The notes beneath the pieces are model-generated. The model had not been told where the DNA came from. It was given only the letters and a program-made list of their open reading frames with translations, and did no database searches. From assembly GCA_036504215.1 (NCBI GenBank), contig DASXVO010000033.1:85652-149651 (forward strand): 64,000 nt of DNA. Direction: 5' to 3'. The first letter of the stretch is position 1; each line of letters starts with the position of its first letter. A program made the translations under genes and the position numbers. This DNA is from Vicinamibacterales bacterium (GTDB lineage Bacteria; Acidobacteriota; Vicinamibacteria; Vicinamibacterales; Fen-181). Below, piece by piece: positions 53,261 through 61,384 of this stretch.

Positions 53261-55851
53261 TGCGCCTCTACTCCTGGCTCCTGCATCTCTACCCCGCGTC
53301 GTTCCGCGCCGAGTACGGCGGAGAGATGCGCGCGATCTTCGGGACTCGTCTTCGTCGAACCTCGGGACCGCTCGCGACGCTCCTGCTGTGGGCGGAGACG
53401 TTCGTCGAAGTGGCGTCGAATGCGGCGGCGGTGCACTGGGACATCCTCCTCCAGGATCTCCGATACACCGCGAGGACCCTGGCTCGCACGCCCGGCTTCA
53501 CGCTCACCGCCATCTCCGTCATTGCGTTGGGCGTCGGGGCGAACACCGCCGCGTTCTCGGTCGCCGACTTCGTGATCGTGCGCCCGCTCCCCTACGCCGA
53601 CGCCGACCGGCTGGTGAAGCTGTGGGAAGCTCCGCCGGATTACAACCAGCTCGAGGTCGCGCCGCCGAACTACCGCGACTGGAAGGCGAGCGCCACGTCG
53701 TTCGAGGCCATGGGCGCGTACTACGGGACCGCGGTCAACCTCGTGGGCGAAGGCGACCCGCAGCGCCTGCAGGCCTCCACGGTCACGGCCGACCTCCTGC
53801 CGATCCTCGGCGTCCGGCCGATCATCGGTCGCCTGTTCAGCGCAGCCGAGGAGCGCGAGGGCGCGACCGGGACTGTGGTGGTGAGCTACGGACTGTGGCA
53901 GACGCGGTTTGGCGGCGACGCGGGGCTCGTCGGCCGCCGCGTTCTGCTCGACGGCACGCCTCGCGTCGTCATCGGGGTCATGCCGCAGACGTTCCATTTC
54001 CCGAATCGCGAGGTGGCGCTCTGGATGCCGATGGGCATCGAGCGGCAGAACGATGACGACCGCACGAACAACTACTGGAACGTCCTGGCCCGGCTGCGGC
54101 CCGGTGTGACGCTCACGCAGGCCCGCTCGGACATGGGCGTGGTCGCCAGGCGCCTCCAGCAGCAGCACCCGAAGGAACTGGAGAAGGTCGGGGCGTCCGT
54201 GGTCCTGCTCCGCGAGGAATACTCGTCCCGGTCCCGGCTCCTGCTGCTCGCGCTCGGTGGCGCCGCCGCATGCGTGCTCCTCATCGCCTGCGCAAACCTC
54301 GCGAATCTCCTGCTGGCGCGAGCGCTGAACCGCCGGAAGGAACTCCTCGTTCGGTCCGCGCTCGGATCCGGCCGCGAACGGCTGGTCCGGCAATGGATCA
54401 CCGAAAGCCTGATCCTGGCGGCGCTTGGGGGTACGCTCGGCGTCGGTCTCGCTTCGGCGGCTGTCCCTCTCCTGGCACAACTCGTCCCGACCACCCTGCC
54501 GATTGCCCAGTCGCCGTCGGTGGATTTGAGGGTGTTGCTCTTCGCGGCGCTCGTCGCCGCGCTGACGGGCATCGGCTTCGGCGTCCTGCCTGCGTGGCGG
54601 GCGGCGGGAATGCTCGACCTGGGCGGCCTGCGCGACGGTGCCCGATCGGGCGGAGGGCGGCGCGAACGCGCGCGTTCGGTCCTCGTCGTAACCGAGGTGA
54701 TGGCGTCGGTCGTGCTCCTGGTCTCCGCCGGCCTCCTCCTGCGCACCCTGTGGAATCTGCAGGGAACCGACGCCGGGTTCGAACCCCAGGGAGTATTGAC
54801 CCTGCAAACGGCGTTGCCCTTGCCGAAGTACGATTCGGCCGCGCGCCGGGCGGAGTTCTTCCGCGCCGTACTGACGGACGTTCGCGCGATTCCCGGCGTG
54901 TCGGGTGCGGCGTACATCACCGGACTGCCGATGGCGATGGGTGGCGGCGTCTGGCCGGTCACGATCCCGGGCGAGTCTCAGGGCCGCGTCGATGCGAAAT
55001 CCGCGAGCAGCCGGTACGCGACGCCGGGATACTTCGCATCGCTCGGTATTCCCCTCCGACGAGGCCGTGACATCAGCGACGAGGATTCGGCCGAGCGGCC
55101 GTTTGTCGCCGTGGTGAGCGAGTCGTTCGCCAGGCGGTACTGGCCGGGCGGCGATCCGCTCGGCAAGCGGTTCACGTTCGGACCGGGCGGCACTCGCACC
55201 ATCGTTGGCGTCGTCGGCGACGTGCGGGTACGCGGGCCGGAGCAGGCCAGCGAGCCGCAAGTCTATCTGCCGTACAGACAGGTGCTCGACGGACAGAGTC
55301 CCTTCTACCATCCGAGGGACATGGTAATCAGAACATCGATCCCCGCGTCGGCACTGGTTCCGACGATCCGCCGCATCGTTTCGCGAGTGGATCCGCAGCA
55401 GCCCATTTCGAACGTCCGGCCGATGTCGGACGTCGTCGCGGAAAAGACCGCGGCGAGATCGGTGCAGGTGCGAGTGCTCGGCGCGTTTGCGGCGATCGCG
55501 TTCCTGCTGGCGGCCGTCGGGATCCACGGCCTGCTGTCGTTCGCCGTGTCGAATCGGCGGCACGAGATCGGGGTGCGAATCGCGCTCGGCGCCCGGCGAA
55601 GCGCGATCGTCAGGATGGTCATGGGGCAGGGCGTCGCGCTGGCTGCCGCAGGCGTGATTCCCGGGCTTGCCATTGCCTATGCCGCCGGGCGCGCGATGGG
55701 GAGCCTCCTCGCGGGCGTCGAGCCCGGCGACGCTCCGACCTTCGCTGCCGCGGCGGCACTGTGCGTCGTCATGACGCTCGCCGGCAGCCTGCTGCCGACG
55801 CTTCGCGCTCTTCGCGTGGACCCGGTGGCCGCGTTCCGGTCGGAGGTGTAG
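53257..55851 (+). CDS. ADOP-type ABC transporter permease
   Basis: Orphan permease of 864 residues of the acidobacterial duplicated type. An N-terminal ~60-residue PadR-associated prefix (RLYSWLLHLYPASFRAEYGG) is followed by two tandem MacB_PCD-FtsX units. The first has the opening LRYTARTLARTPGFTLTAIS and the block LLIACANLANLLLARALNRR; the second ends in RRHEIGVRIALGARRSAIVR and PTLRALRVDPVAAFRSEV. Eight main membrane helices are predicted. No ATPase is encoded beside it. The substrate is unknown; the family is highly expanded in acidobacteria. Confidence 0.9.
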   Translation: MMRLYSWLLHLYPASFRAEYGGEMRAIFGTRLRRTSGPLATLLLWAETFVEVASNAAAVHWDILLQDLRYTARTLARTPGFTLTAISVIALGVGANTAAFSVADFVIVRPLPYADADRLVKLWEAPPDYNQLEVAPPNYRDWKASATSFEAMGAYYGTAVNLVGEGDPQRLQASTVTADLLPILGVRPIIGRLFSAAEEREGATGTVVVSYGLWQTRFGGDAGLVGRRVLLDGTPRVVIGVMPQTFHFPNREVALWMPMGIERQNDDDRTNNYWNVLARLRPGVTLTQARSDMGVVARRLQQQHPKELEKVGASVVLLREEYSSRSRLLLLALGGAAACVLLIACANLANLLLARALNRRKELLVRSALGSGRERLVRQWITESLILAALGGTLGVGLASAAVPLLAQLVPTTLPIAQSPSVDLRVLLFAALVAALTGIGFGVLPAWRAAGMLDLGGLRDGARSGGGRRERARSVLVVTEVMASVVLLVSAGLLLRTLWNLQGTDAGFEPQGVLTLQTALPLPKYDSAARRAEFFRAVLTDVRAIPGVSGAAYITGLPMAMGGGVWPVTIPGESQGRVDAKSASSRYATPGYFASLGIPLRRGRDISDEDSAERPFVAVVSESFARRYWPGGDPLGKRFTFGPGGTRTIVGVVGDVRVRGPEQASEPQVYLPYRQVLDGQSPFYHPRDMVIRTSIPASALVPTIRRIVSRVDPQQPISNVRPMSDVVAEKTAARSVQVRVLGAFAAIAFLLAAVGIHGLLSFAVSNRRHEIGVRIALGARRSAIVRMVMGQGVALAAAGVIPGLAIAYAAGRAMGSLLAGVEPGDAPTFAAAAALCVVMTLAGSLLPTLRALRVDPVAAFRSEV

Positions 55852-55873
55852 CAGCTTCACCTGAGCGGCCGAG

Positions 55874-55961
55874 GCGTCTCGGCCGTGGGCTCACCGACCG
55901 AGTGGCACGGGCGTCTCGGCCGTGGGCTCACCGACCGAGTGGCACGGGCGTCTCGCCCGTG
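55874..55961. repeat. 37-bp tandem repeat with palindrome
   Basis: Two copies with a 37-base period begin at 55874 and 55911 (GCGTCTCGGCCGTGGGCTCA...), and a partial third begins at 55948. The palindrome CACGGGCG-TCT-CGCCCGTG (55943-55961) sits at the right edge. The array covers the stop codon of the pseudouridine synthase gene and supplies its last codons; it could act as a bidirectional terminator between two convergent genes. Confidence 0.8.
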
Positions 55962-56749
55962 TCGAGTCCCGTCTCGGCCAGGAGCCGGGCCATGTCCTCT
56001 GGAATCGGCGCGGTGATGACGAGTGGGGCGTTGGTGATCGGATGCGGCAGTGACACTCGCCACGCGTGCAGGGCCTGTCGCGTCATGCCGTGGCACGCAC
56101 GCGGCGGGAGCGCCGCGTAGACGTCGTCGCCAACGATGGGCCAGCCGCGCGATGCCAGATGCACGCGCACCTGGTGCATGCGGCCCGTCACGAGCTCGCA
56201 GTGCACCAACGAGAGATCTCCAGCCGGCGAGCACGACAGACGGGCGTAGCGGGTGGTGCTGTCCTTTCCTTCGGTTTCCGAGACGACGACACGCCGGGTG
56301 TCGGCCGGGTCGCGTCCGAGACGACACCGAATCTCGCCCGTTGGCGGCTCGGGCACGCCGTGCACGACCGCGAGGTACTCCTTCCGCAGTCCGGCCGGCG
56401 GCGGCAGTCGCATGGCGCGGATCACACGAGCGTGAGCGGCGGCCGATTTCGACACGAGCATCACGCCCGACGTCTGGCGGTCGAGGCGCTGCAGCAGGTG
56501 CGGATGCACGCCGGTCTCCTGCAAGTGCCAGAGGAGCGCGTTGAAGACGCTCCCGTCGGGATGCTTGTAGGCGGGATGGACGACGATGCCTGGCTGCTTG
56601 TTGACCGCAAGCAGGTGGTCGTCTTCGTAGAGGATGTCGAGCGGCAGCGCCTGAGGCCGATGCGAGCGCGCCGTCTTGGTGTCGCCGATATCGTTCATCG
56701 TCTGCCGTTCGTCGTTCATGTCGAGAGGGAAGCCACCCCGAACTGCCAT
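55928..56749 (-). CDS. RluA-family pseudouridine synthase
   Basis: RNA-modifying enzyme of up to 273 residues. The catalytic motif appears as [17 protein letters not shown] with the nucleophilic aspartate in RLDR; other family blocks are [31 protein letters not shown] and [20 protein letters not shown]. No S4 domain precedes the catalytic domain, which fits RluA/TruC-like enzymes better than RluD. ATGs at 56719 and 56698 are alternative starts. The last residues ([11 protein letters not shown]) come from the 37-bp repeat, so the original C-terminus may have been replaced by repeat insertion. Target RNA is unknown. Confidence 0.88.
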   Translation of the reverse strand: MAVRGGFPLDMNDERQTMNDIGDTKTARSHRPQALPLDILYEDDHLLAVNKQPGIVVHPAYKHPDGSVFNALLWHLQETGVHPHLLQRLDRQTSGVMLVSKSAAAHARVIRAMRLPPPAGLRKEYLAVVHGVPEPPTGEIRCRLGRDPADTRRVVVSETEGKDSTTRYARLSCSPAGDLSLVHCELVTGRMHQVRVHLASRGWPIVGDDVYAALPPRACHGMTRQALHAWRVSLPHPITNAPLVITAPIPEDMARLLAETGLDTGETPVPLGR

Positions 56750-56819
56750 GCGGCTGTGATAAACTACACCGTCTGTTCGGCGCGTGGCCAGTGGGTCGTG
56801 CCGGGCAGTCTCCCCGTGC

Positions 56820-56883
<64 letters not shown>

Positions 56884-56896
<13 letters not shown>

Positions 56897-57036
56897 CTTC
56901 CCGTCCTTCCAAACAATCGCCCCAGACCCTGAGCGAGCGCAGCGCGTCGAAGGGTCGGGCGCGCCACTTCTCGTCCTTCCAACCAATCGCCCCAGACCCT
57001 GAGCGAGCGCAGCGAGTCGAAGGGTCGGGCGCGCCA
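56884..57036. repeat. 70-bp tandem repeat of the tRNA-Arg 3' end
   Basis: Two full 70-bp units (56884-56953 and 56954-57023) and a 13-base third start each begin with the tRNA 3' end GTCGGGCGCGCCA. Each full unit ends with CCCTGAGCGAGCGCAGCG followed by a GTCGAAGG-type end, a palindromic motif. The units differ at only a few positions. The arrangement fits stacked attachment sites left by successive integrations. Confidence 0.85.
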
Positions 57037-57063
57037 GTCTTCGCAACGTTCCGGTCTGCTGCT

Positions 57064-57440
57064 CTCCTCACGTCGCTTCGACTGGGCAAGCTTCCTGCTC
57101 ACCTCCAGCCCTTTTCGCAATTCCTCATCCGTCACGTTCAGGTACCGCTGCGTCTGCTGCAGGCTGGCGTGTCCGAGCATCAACTGGATGATGCGGATGT
57201 CCACGCCGTCGGCCCGCAGCCGAGACGATGGACGCCGCGCCTGGTGCTGGACTTCGTCGAGCACTGGGACGCGGCCGGCTCGGCGGGAACGTGGAGGTTC
57301 GCCGGGTGTGTCACCGAGCGACGGTTTCCGAAGACGTGTCCGTGGTCCGCGGAGCGTGAGCTCAAACGGACGGCTGCGCCACCAGGTGGAGGTCAGCCCG
57401 CTGGCGGATGTGCGCGAGCGCGGTGATCTCCCGGCGACTG
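57064..57440 (-). pseudogene. Tyrosine integrase relic (C-terminal part)
   Basis: The minus strand encodes ADGVDIRIIQLMLGHASLQQ, then TQRYLNVTDEELRKGLEV, the last third of a tyrosine recombinase. It includes the LGH box histidine region and the catalytic tyrosine (TQRYLNV, codon near 57142). Upstream, fragments such as HGHVFGNRRSV lie in other frames, so several frameshifts or deletions have destroyed the catalytic core. It is adjacent to the tRNA-Arg 3'-end repeats, the expected position for an integrase. Confidence 0.7.
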
Positions 57441-57694
57441 GACGACTTCTCCTGAGAGGAGCCGCCTGCAGTGGCCTCGAGTTGCCTATGGTCGTTTCAA
57501 CTGGTGAGTAGCTTCGCGAGGGGCGCTGACCGCGAGTCGCTGGAAGCGGTCCGCGTGGCCGACGCGGGCGCCGCGGAGGGTGGCGACTGATCGCCACGGG
57601 AAAGATGATCTCAAGTTAGGCACGAGACGTCCACTTGTCAAGTGACCGTCAGCCGCTGTGTGCACTGGCCCCCGTTTGCCTACGCATCTGGCAC

Positions 57695-57728
57695 TGGACA
57701 TCGTCCATGATATGCATACAATGCATAT
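57695..57728 (+). promoter_or_regulatory. brnT promoter and operator
   Basis: TGGACA (57695-57700), a 16-base spacer and TACAAT (57717-57722) resemble a sigma70 promoter. A perfect palindrome ATATGCAT-ACA-ATGCATAT (57710-57728) covers the -10 box and touches the brnT ATG at 57729. This is a likely BrnA or BrnTA operator for autorepression, and the mRNA may be leaderless. Confidence 0.6.
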
Positions 57729-58145
57729 ATGGCCGTCATCTGGGATCCCCGGAAGGCGAGCAGCAACCTCCGCAAGCACGGCGTTCGCTTCTCGGATGCC
57801 GAGGGAGTCCTGCTCGATCCCGGCGCATTGACTCGCGACGACTACACTGCTCAGGGCGAACAGCGATTCGTGTCGGTCGGCATGGACTTCACTGGTGAGC
57901 TTCTGGTCGTCGTTCACACCTACCGGGAAGAGAACGCTCGCCTGATTTCGGCCCGAAAGGCAACTCCTCGAGAGAGGCGGCAGTATGAAGAAGGAATACG
58001 ACTTCAGCAAGGCGAAGCGAGGCGCAGTAGTGACCCCGCAGCCGGGCAAAACGCGCATCACCATCTACCTGGACAACGACCTGCTCGAGACGTTCCGAGA
58101 CCGTGCCGACGCCGCAGGCCGGGGCTACCAGACGATGATCAATGA
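57729..58145 (+). CDS. brnT: BrnT-family toxin with unusual C-terminal extension
   Basis: Ribonuclease-type toxin of the BrnT family. Residues 1-95 have the full domain: MAVIWDPRKASSNLRKHGVR, then LLVVVHTYREENARLISARK and TPRERRQYEEG. BrnT normally ends here, with its stop overlapping the brnA start by a few bases. In this copy no stop occurs and the frame continues for about 43 basic residues, overlapping brnA by 161 bases in another frame. Either the toxin really carries this tail or a small mutation removed the stop. The start lies at the edge of a palindromic operator. Confidence 0.8.
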   Translation: MAVIWDPRKASSNLRKHGVRFSDAEGVLLDPGALTRDDYTAQGEQRFVSVGMDFTGELLVVVHTYREENARLISARKATPRERRQYEEGIRLQQGEARRSSDPAAGQNAHHHLPGQRPARDVPRPCRRRRPGLPDDDQ

Positions 58146-58239
58146 GGCCCTTCGCGAGCACCTCGGCCACTGGGCCAAGCCCGTGGACGCCGCCACGATC
58201 CGAAGGATCGTCCGAGAGGAACTGCGGAAGACCGGGTGA
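57985..58239 (+). CDS. brnA: BrnA-family antitoxin
   Basis: Antitoxin of 84 residues that would bind BrnT and repress the operon. The N-terminal toxin-binding part (MKKEYDFSKAKRGAVVTPQP) is followed by a ribbon-helix-helix-type DNA-binding segment (TRITIYLDNDLLETFRDRAD, then GRGYQTMINEALREHL). The start lies inside the brnT frame, as expected for the module. The protein is of usual length and seems intact. Confidence 0.87.
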   Translation: MKKEYDFSKAKRGAVVTPQPGKTRITIYLDNDLLETFRDRADAAGRGYQTMINEALREHLGHWAKPVDAATIRRIVREELRKTG

Positions 58240-58292
58240 GACCTGTTGCTCATCCGGCGAGCTGAACACGGCTGCTCAGGTGAGAGGCGATC

Positions 58293-58589
58293 GTGCTAAG
58301 GCGAAGTAGCGACTGGAACGAAGGACGTGCCGAGGACCTGCGGCACAAGGCGTTCGCCCGCGAGTTCCTCCTCGCAGCCATTGACGAAGGAGTGTCGATC
58401 CAGGTTGCGCTGGGCAAGATCATCCGAGCAACGGGGGTGAAGGAGTTCGCGGTGACAGTGGCGATGGCACCTCCGAATGTTCTTCGGGCCATCAACGCGC
58501 GCCACAACCCTACGCAGGAGGCGCTCAATCGCCTGCTGCGGCCGTTTCGCCTGGCGCTGTCAACTCCGGGAATCGCTGGAACGATTTGA
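58293..58589 (+). CDS. HigA-like addiction-module antitoxin (intact copy)
   Basis: Protein of 98 residues resembling the 'putative addiction module antidote' group: DWNEGRAEDLRHKAFAREFL, then AAIDEGVSIQVALGKIIRA, then a helix-turn-helix (VKEFAVTVAMAPPNVLRAIN) and NPTQEALNRLLRPFRLALS. The start is GTG at 58293, supported by the matching GTG of the second copy at 59232. No adjacent RelE/HigB-type toxin is seen; the DUF4160 gene downstream might be its partner, but that is speculative. Confidence 0.75.
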   Translation: MLRRSSDWNEGRAEDLRHKAFAREFLLAAIDEGVSIQVALGKIIRATGVKEFAVTVAMAPPNVLRAINARHNPTQEALNRLLRPFRLALSTPGIAGTI

Positions 58590-58653
58590 GCCGCCCGCCG
58601 CCTCGACTTCCAAGTTCAACACCAGTGCTCAAAACTGTTATCCTCTCGGACAG

Positions 58654-58887
58654 ATGTCACCCACCGTCTTGCAAATCGGGCGGTACAGGTTCTTCTTCTT
58701 CAGCAATGAAGGCTTCGAACCGCCGCACGTCCAAGACGCCGCGTCGCTCGCGAAGTTCTGGTTGGCGCCGGTCGAGTTGGCGGCCTCGACGGGCTTCGCC
58801 TCGCAAGAACTGACTCGGCTGCGTGCCCTCGTCGTTGAACATCGGGAGGAATTGGTGGAGGCCTGGCATGAGTTCTTCGGTTCCTGA
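58654..58887 (+). CDS. DUF4160 protein
   Basis: Protein of 77 residues. It matches DUF4160 along its length: MSPTVLQIGRYRFFFFSNEG, then FEPPHVQDAASLAKFWLAPV, and ELTRLRALVVEHREELVEAW. Family members usually read EPPHIHV; here the motif is contracted to EPPHV, so one conserved histidine is missing. DUF4160 genes are commonly followed by DUF2442, as here, and the pair is suspected to be a toxin-antitoxin-like module, without direct proof. It overlaps the next gene by 20 bases. Confidence 0.82.
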   Translation: MSPTVLQIGRYRFFFFSNEGFEPPHVQDAASLAKFWLAPVELAASTGFASQELTRLRALVVEHREELVEAWHEFFGS

Positions 58888-59140
58888 AGCACGTCCTCTC
58901 GCGCGTCGTGTCGAAGTCACCGCCGACGAACTCCGGGTGGACCTGGCCGATGGACGTCGCCTCGGCGTGCCTCTCGTTTGGTTTCCCCGGCTCATCTCCG
59001 CAGCCCCTGAGGCACGCGCCCGGTTCGAACTGCTCGGCGATGGTGATGGTATTCACTGGCCGGACGCGGACGAGGACATCAGCGTGGCAGGCCTGCTGGT
59101 CGGAGCACCGAGCGCCGGCCTTCGTCCGAGGGCGGCCTGA
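58868..59140 (+). CDS. DUF2442 protein
   Basis: Protein of 90 residues of the DUF2442 family: RRVEVTADELRVDLADGRRL, then VPLVWFPRLISAAPEARARF and GIHWPDADEDISVAGLLVGA. Some members are annotated as possible DNA-binding or antitoxin-like partners of DUF4160. The start at 58868 overlaps the DUF4160 end by 20 bases, indicating translational coupling. A 46-bp piece of its 5' end is repeated at 59502-59547. Confidence 0.85.
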   Translation: MSSSVPEARPLARRVEVTADELRVDLADGRRLGVPLVWFPRLISAAPEARARFELLGDGDGIHWPDADEDISVAGLLVGAPSAGLRPRAA

Positions 59141-59231
59141 TATGGGCGACCAACTCGCCTGAAGAACAGTTGGATGTGGCGCGCACGGTTGGTGCGAGGT
59201 GACGACGAGCTACTCGGCGAGTGGAGCGATT

Positions 59232-59480
59232 GTGGCAAGGCGAAGTCGAGACTGGAACGAAGGGTTTGCCGAGGACCTGCGGGACAAGATGCTCGCTCGC
59301 GAATTCCTGCTCGGCGCGATCGAGGAGGGAGTCGCCATCCAGGTCGCGCTGGGCAAGGTCATCCGCGCCATCAACCCGCGGCACAATCCCACCCAGGAGG
59401 CGCTCAATCGCCTGCTGCGGCCATTTCGCCTGCGTCTGAGTCTGGCGCCCATCGAGCGCCGTCGGCCAACGGCGGCCTGA
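59232..59480 (+). CDS. HigA-like antitoxin, internally deleted copy
   Basis: Second copy of the antitoxin encoded at 58293, 82 residues from the GTG at 59232. Alignment by eye shows the same N-terminus (RDWNEGFAEDLRDKMLAREF) and C-terminus (NPTQEALNRLLRPFRLRLS). Exactly 20 residues are missing between IRA and INPRHNP, which removes the helix-turn-helix while keeping the frame. It would have lost DNA binding but might keep any protein contact. It is probably a decaying duplicate, but a regulatory role cannot be excluded. Confidence 0.6.
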   Translation: MARRSRDWNEGFAEDLRDKMLAREFLLGAIEEGVAIQVALGKVIRAINPRHNPTQEALNRLLRPFRLRLSLAPIERRRPTAA

Positions 59481-59501
59481 AACACCTCGGTTCCTTGCAC
59501 G

Positions 59502-59547
59502 CTTGAAGCACGCCCGCTGGCGCGTCGTGTCGAGGTCACCGCCGACG
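59502..59547 (+). repeat. 46-bp copy of the DUF2442 gene start
   Basis: Matches 58883-58928 at 41 of 46 positions, in the same orientation. It follows the deleted antitoxin copy, showing that the duplicated unit ran from the antitoxin gene into DUF2442 and lost DUF4160 in between. Confidence 0.8.
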
Positions 59548-59550
59548 CAC

Positions 59551-59604
59551 ACCGTCAAATCGAGTGGGCTCAGGCCGTACAAGTAGATGCGGAGCAGATT
59601 CGTG
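59551..59604 (-). pseudogene. ADOP permease fragment
   Basis: Eighteen minus-strand codons read TNLLRIYLYGLSPLDLTV, matching the conserved LLYGLSPLDPVTF region before the last helices of ADOP permeases. Nothing further of the gene is recognisable. It abuts the DUF2442 copy, marking a rearrangement junction. Confidence 0.35.
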
Positions 59605-59825
59605 GGCGCCCGTCGGCCGGTTTCGGCTCGTTGGCGGAGGGCGAGGACGCGGGGTCGCCGGCGATGAAGGTCATCGTGCCGGACTCGTTTGGGCCCATCG
59701 ACTGGTGGTAACCCCGGAACCCACCACCGCCACCCTTCGTATGCCTCATTATGACGACAGGGGTCTCCGTGCCGCGGAAGCCACCCCGTCCAACCGGGTA
59801 TCCGTCGATCGAAAGGCGCTGAGTG

Positions 59826-60569
59826 ATGGAGAGGCTTGGAGAAGCGTCGCCACGTTTCACGGCCAGGATGGCGGGCGCCTTTGAAGCACTCGAGGGCCTG
59901 ACGTCGGCGTTCGGCCAGGTGGTCGTTCTCGGCTGGCTCGTCGTGGCCGGCGACGCCGCAGCGACGGCGGCCAACATCCTCCGCCACCAGCCGTTGTTCT
60001 GGTTGGGCTTCGCATCCTCCCTCGTCGCGGTCGTCTTCCACATCGTCTGGGCGCTGCTCTTCTATGACCTGTTCAAACCGGTGAACAGGACGGTCTCATT
60101 GCTGTCCACCCTTGTGATCCTCGTTGGATGCGCGATTCAGGCGGTCACGTGCCTTTTGTATGTCGCCCCCTTGTTCGTCCTGCAGGGCGGCAGCTCCCTG
60201 CACGCATTTACGCCCGATCAGTTGCAGGCACTGGCCCTCGTGTTTCTGAAATTGAACGCTCGCGCGTTCGACATCTACATCGTGTTCTTTGGAGTCTGGT
60301 GCGTGCTGACCGGATACCTGATCTTCAGGTCGACGTTCCTGCCCCGGATCTTCGGCGTATTGCTGACGATCGACGGGCTCGGCTGGGTGACTTACCTGTA
60401 CCCGCCGCTCGGACACTATCTATTCCCCATGATCGCTGCCGCCTCCGCGCTCGCGGAATTCCCGCTGCAGATCTGGCTCCTCGTGTTCGGCGTGAACCAG
60501 CAACGATGGAAGACCGCGGCAGCCACAGCCATGCTCCGGACCGGGCGGGGCGGTCAAACGGACGATTGA
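59826..60569 (+). CDS. DUF4386 membrane protein
   Basis: Inner-membrane protein of about 247 residues with six to seven helices and the DUF4386 pattern: LEGLTSAFGQVVVLGWLVVA, LGFASSLVAVVFHIVWALLF, then YDLFKPVNRTVSLLSTLVIL, LKLNARAFDIYIVFFGVWCV and FLPRIFGVLLTIDGLGWVTY. The family has no known function; members occur widely in soil bacteria, often alone. A GTG three bases upstream is an alternative start. No operon partner is apparent. Confidence 0.82.
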   Translation: MERLGEASPRFTARMAGAFEALEGLTSAFGQVVVLGWLVVAGDAAATAANILRHQPLFWLGFASSLVAVVFHIVWALLFYDLFKPVNRTVSLLSTLVILVGCAIQAVTCLLYVAPLFVLQGGSSLHAFTPDQLQALALVFLKLNARAFDIYIVFFGVWCVLTGYLIFRSTFLPRIFGVLLTIDGLGWVTYLYPPLGHYLFPMIAAASALAEFPLQIWLLVFGVNQQRWKTAAATAMLRTGRGGQTDD

Positions 60570-60755
60570 CGGCGACCATTCGGACAGATGGCCACGCTGG
60601 CGCGACGATTCTGAGGAGAGAAGCTGCGATCGGCCGAGGCGGACGGCCTCGCCCTGGTGGAGAGCCGTTTCCATAGTGGCGGTGTCTTGCCGACCCACCG
60701 GCGATCGGGACGCGGCCAAGGCTCTGGAAGCACTCGAGGGAAAGAAACAGCCGCG

Positions 60756-61055
60756 ATGAAGCAACGCAAATCCCCTCGACCTCTCGCGCTGGGAGTAGGG
60801 GCGAGGAGCGAAGAGGACACGCGGGCAAAGCTCGTCCGTCGCCTTCGCTCCGCGGGGTTCGCTGAGGAGCGATTCGGCAAGGGCAGCCTTCGGAAGTTCG
60901 TGCACCCTGTCACGAAGAAGGAAGTCTGGGTGTCGGTATGGCGCGAGCGCGGCACATTTGGCGGCGGTCAAACTACGACCGCTGGTAGTAGGCCGGCCAC
61001 GCTGCATACGATGTCCGCGCACGTTGTTCTCCCTGCATGTTGGGGCTTCCCTTGA
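60756..61055 (+). CDS. Hypothetical protein resembling HicA toxins
   Basis: Protein of about 99 residues. Its central part (TRAKLVRRLRSAGFAEERFG, then KGSLRKFVHPVTKKEVWVSV) has the alpha-beta-beta outline of HicA mRNA interferases (AGF...GSH...F.HP...V.V). The position of the catalytic histidine in GSH is leucine here, so any HicA activity is doubtful. There is no HicB gene beside it. The C-terminal ~30 residues look unrelated and may be frameshift-derived. The family assignment is tentative. Confidence 0.45.
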   Translation: MKQRKSPRPLALGVGARSEEDTRAKLVRRLRSAGFAEERFGKGSLRKFVHPVTKKEVWVSVWRERGTFGGGQTTTAGSRPATLHTMSAHVVLPACWGFP

Positions 61056-61384
61056 ACCAGGAAGCCCCTTTTTCACGCCACTGGCCCTGCCACGTCTCGA
61101 CCGCCCTCCGCTGATTGCTGGTGAGCCCGCGTCCCCGTTCGCCACGAGCAGAGGCGACAGCACCTGGGCGAACTCGCCGAGGGCGTCCGCCAGCGGCCTG
61201 AGCGCTTCGGCCGCTGCTTCCAGAGCGCAGGTTCGTTGCTGTTGATTGTCGAGCGGGGGCAGTAGTCGCAGGTCTGCGCTCGCTGCCGGCCCTCGTCGTC
61301 GCGTGTGGCGTAGAAAGTGAGCACCGCAGGTATCTCCTCGCTCAGACTCGTGGACTGATGGACAATGAGTGCTGGAGGTGACTC
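61056..61384. other. Intergenic region
   Basis: About 330 bases with no supportable gene. The only notable element is the strong GGAGGTGA ribosome-binding site at its right end for the small protein gene at 61385. Confidence 0.4.

Noticed and set aside
55874..55961. Possible CRISPR array
   Set aside because: A direct tandem repeat of 37 bp with no spacers.
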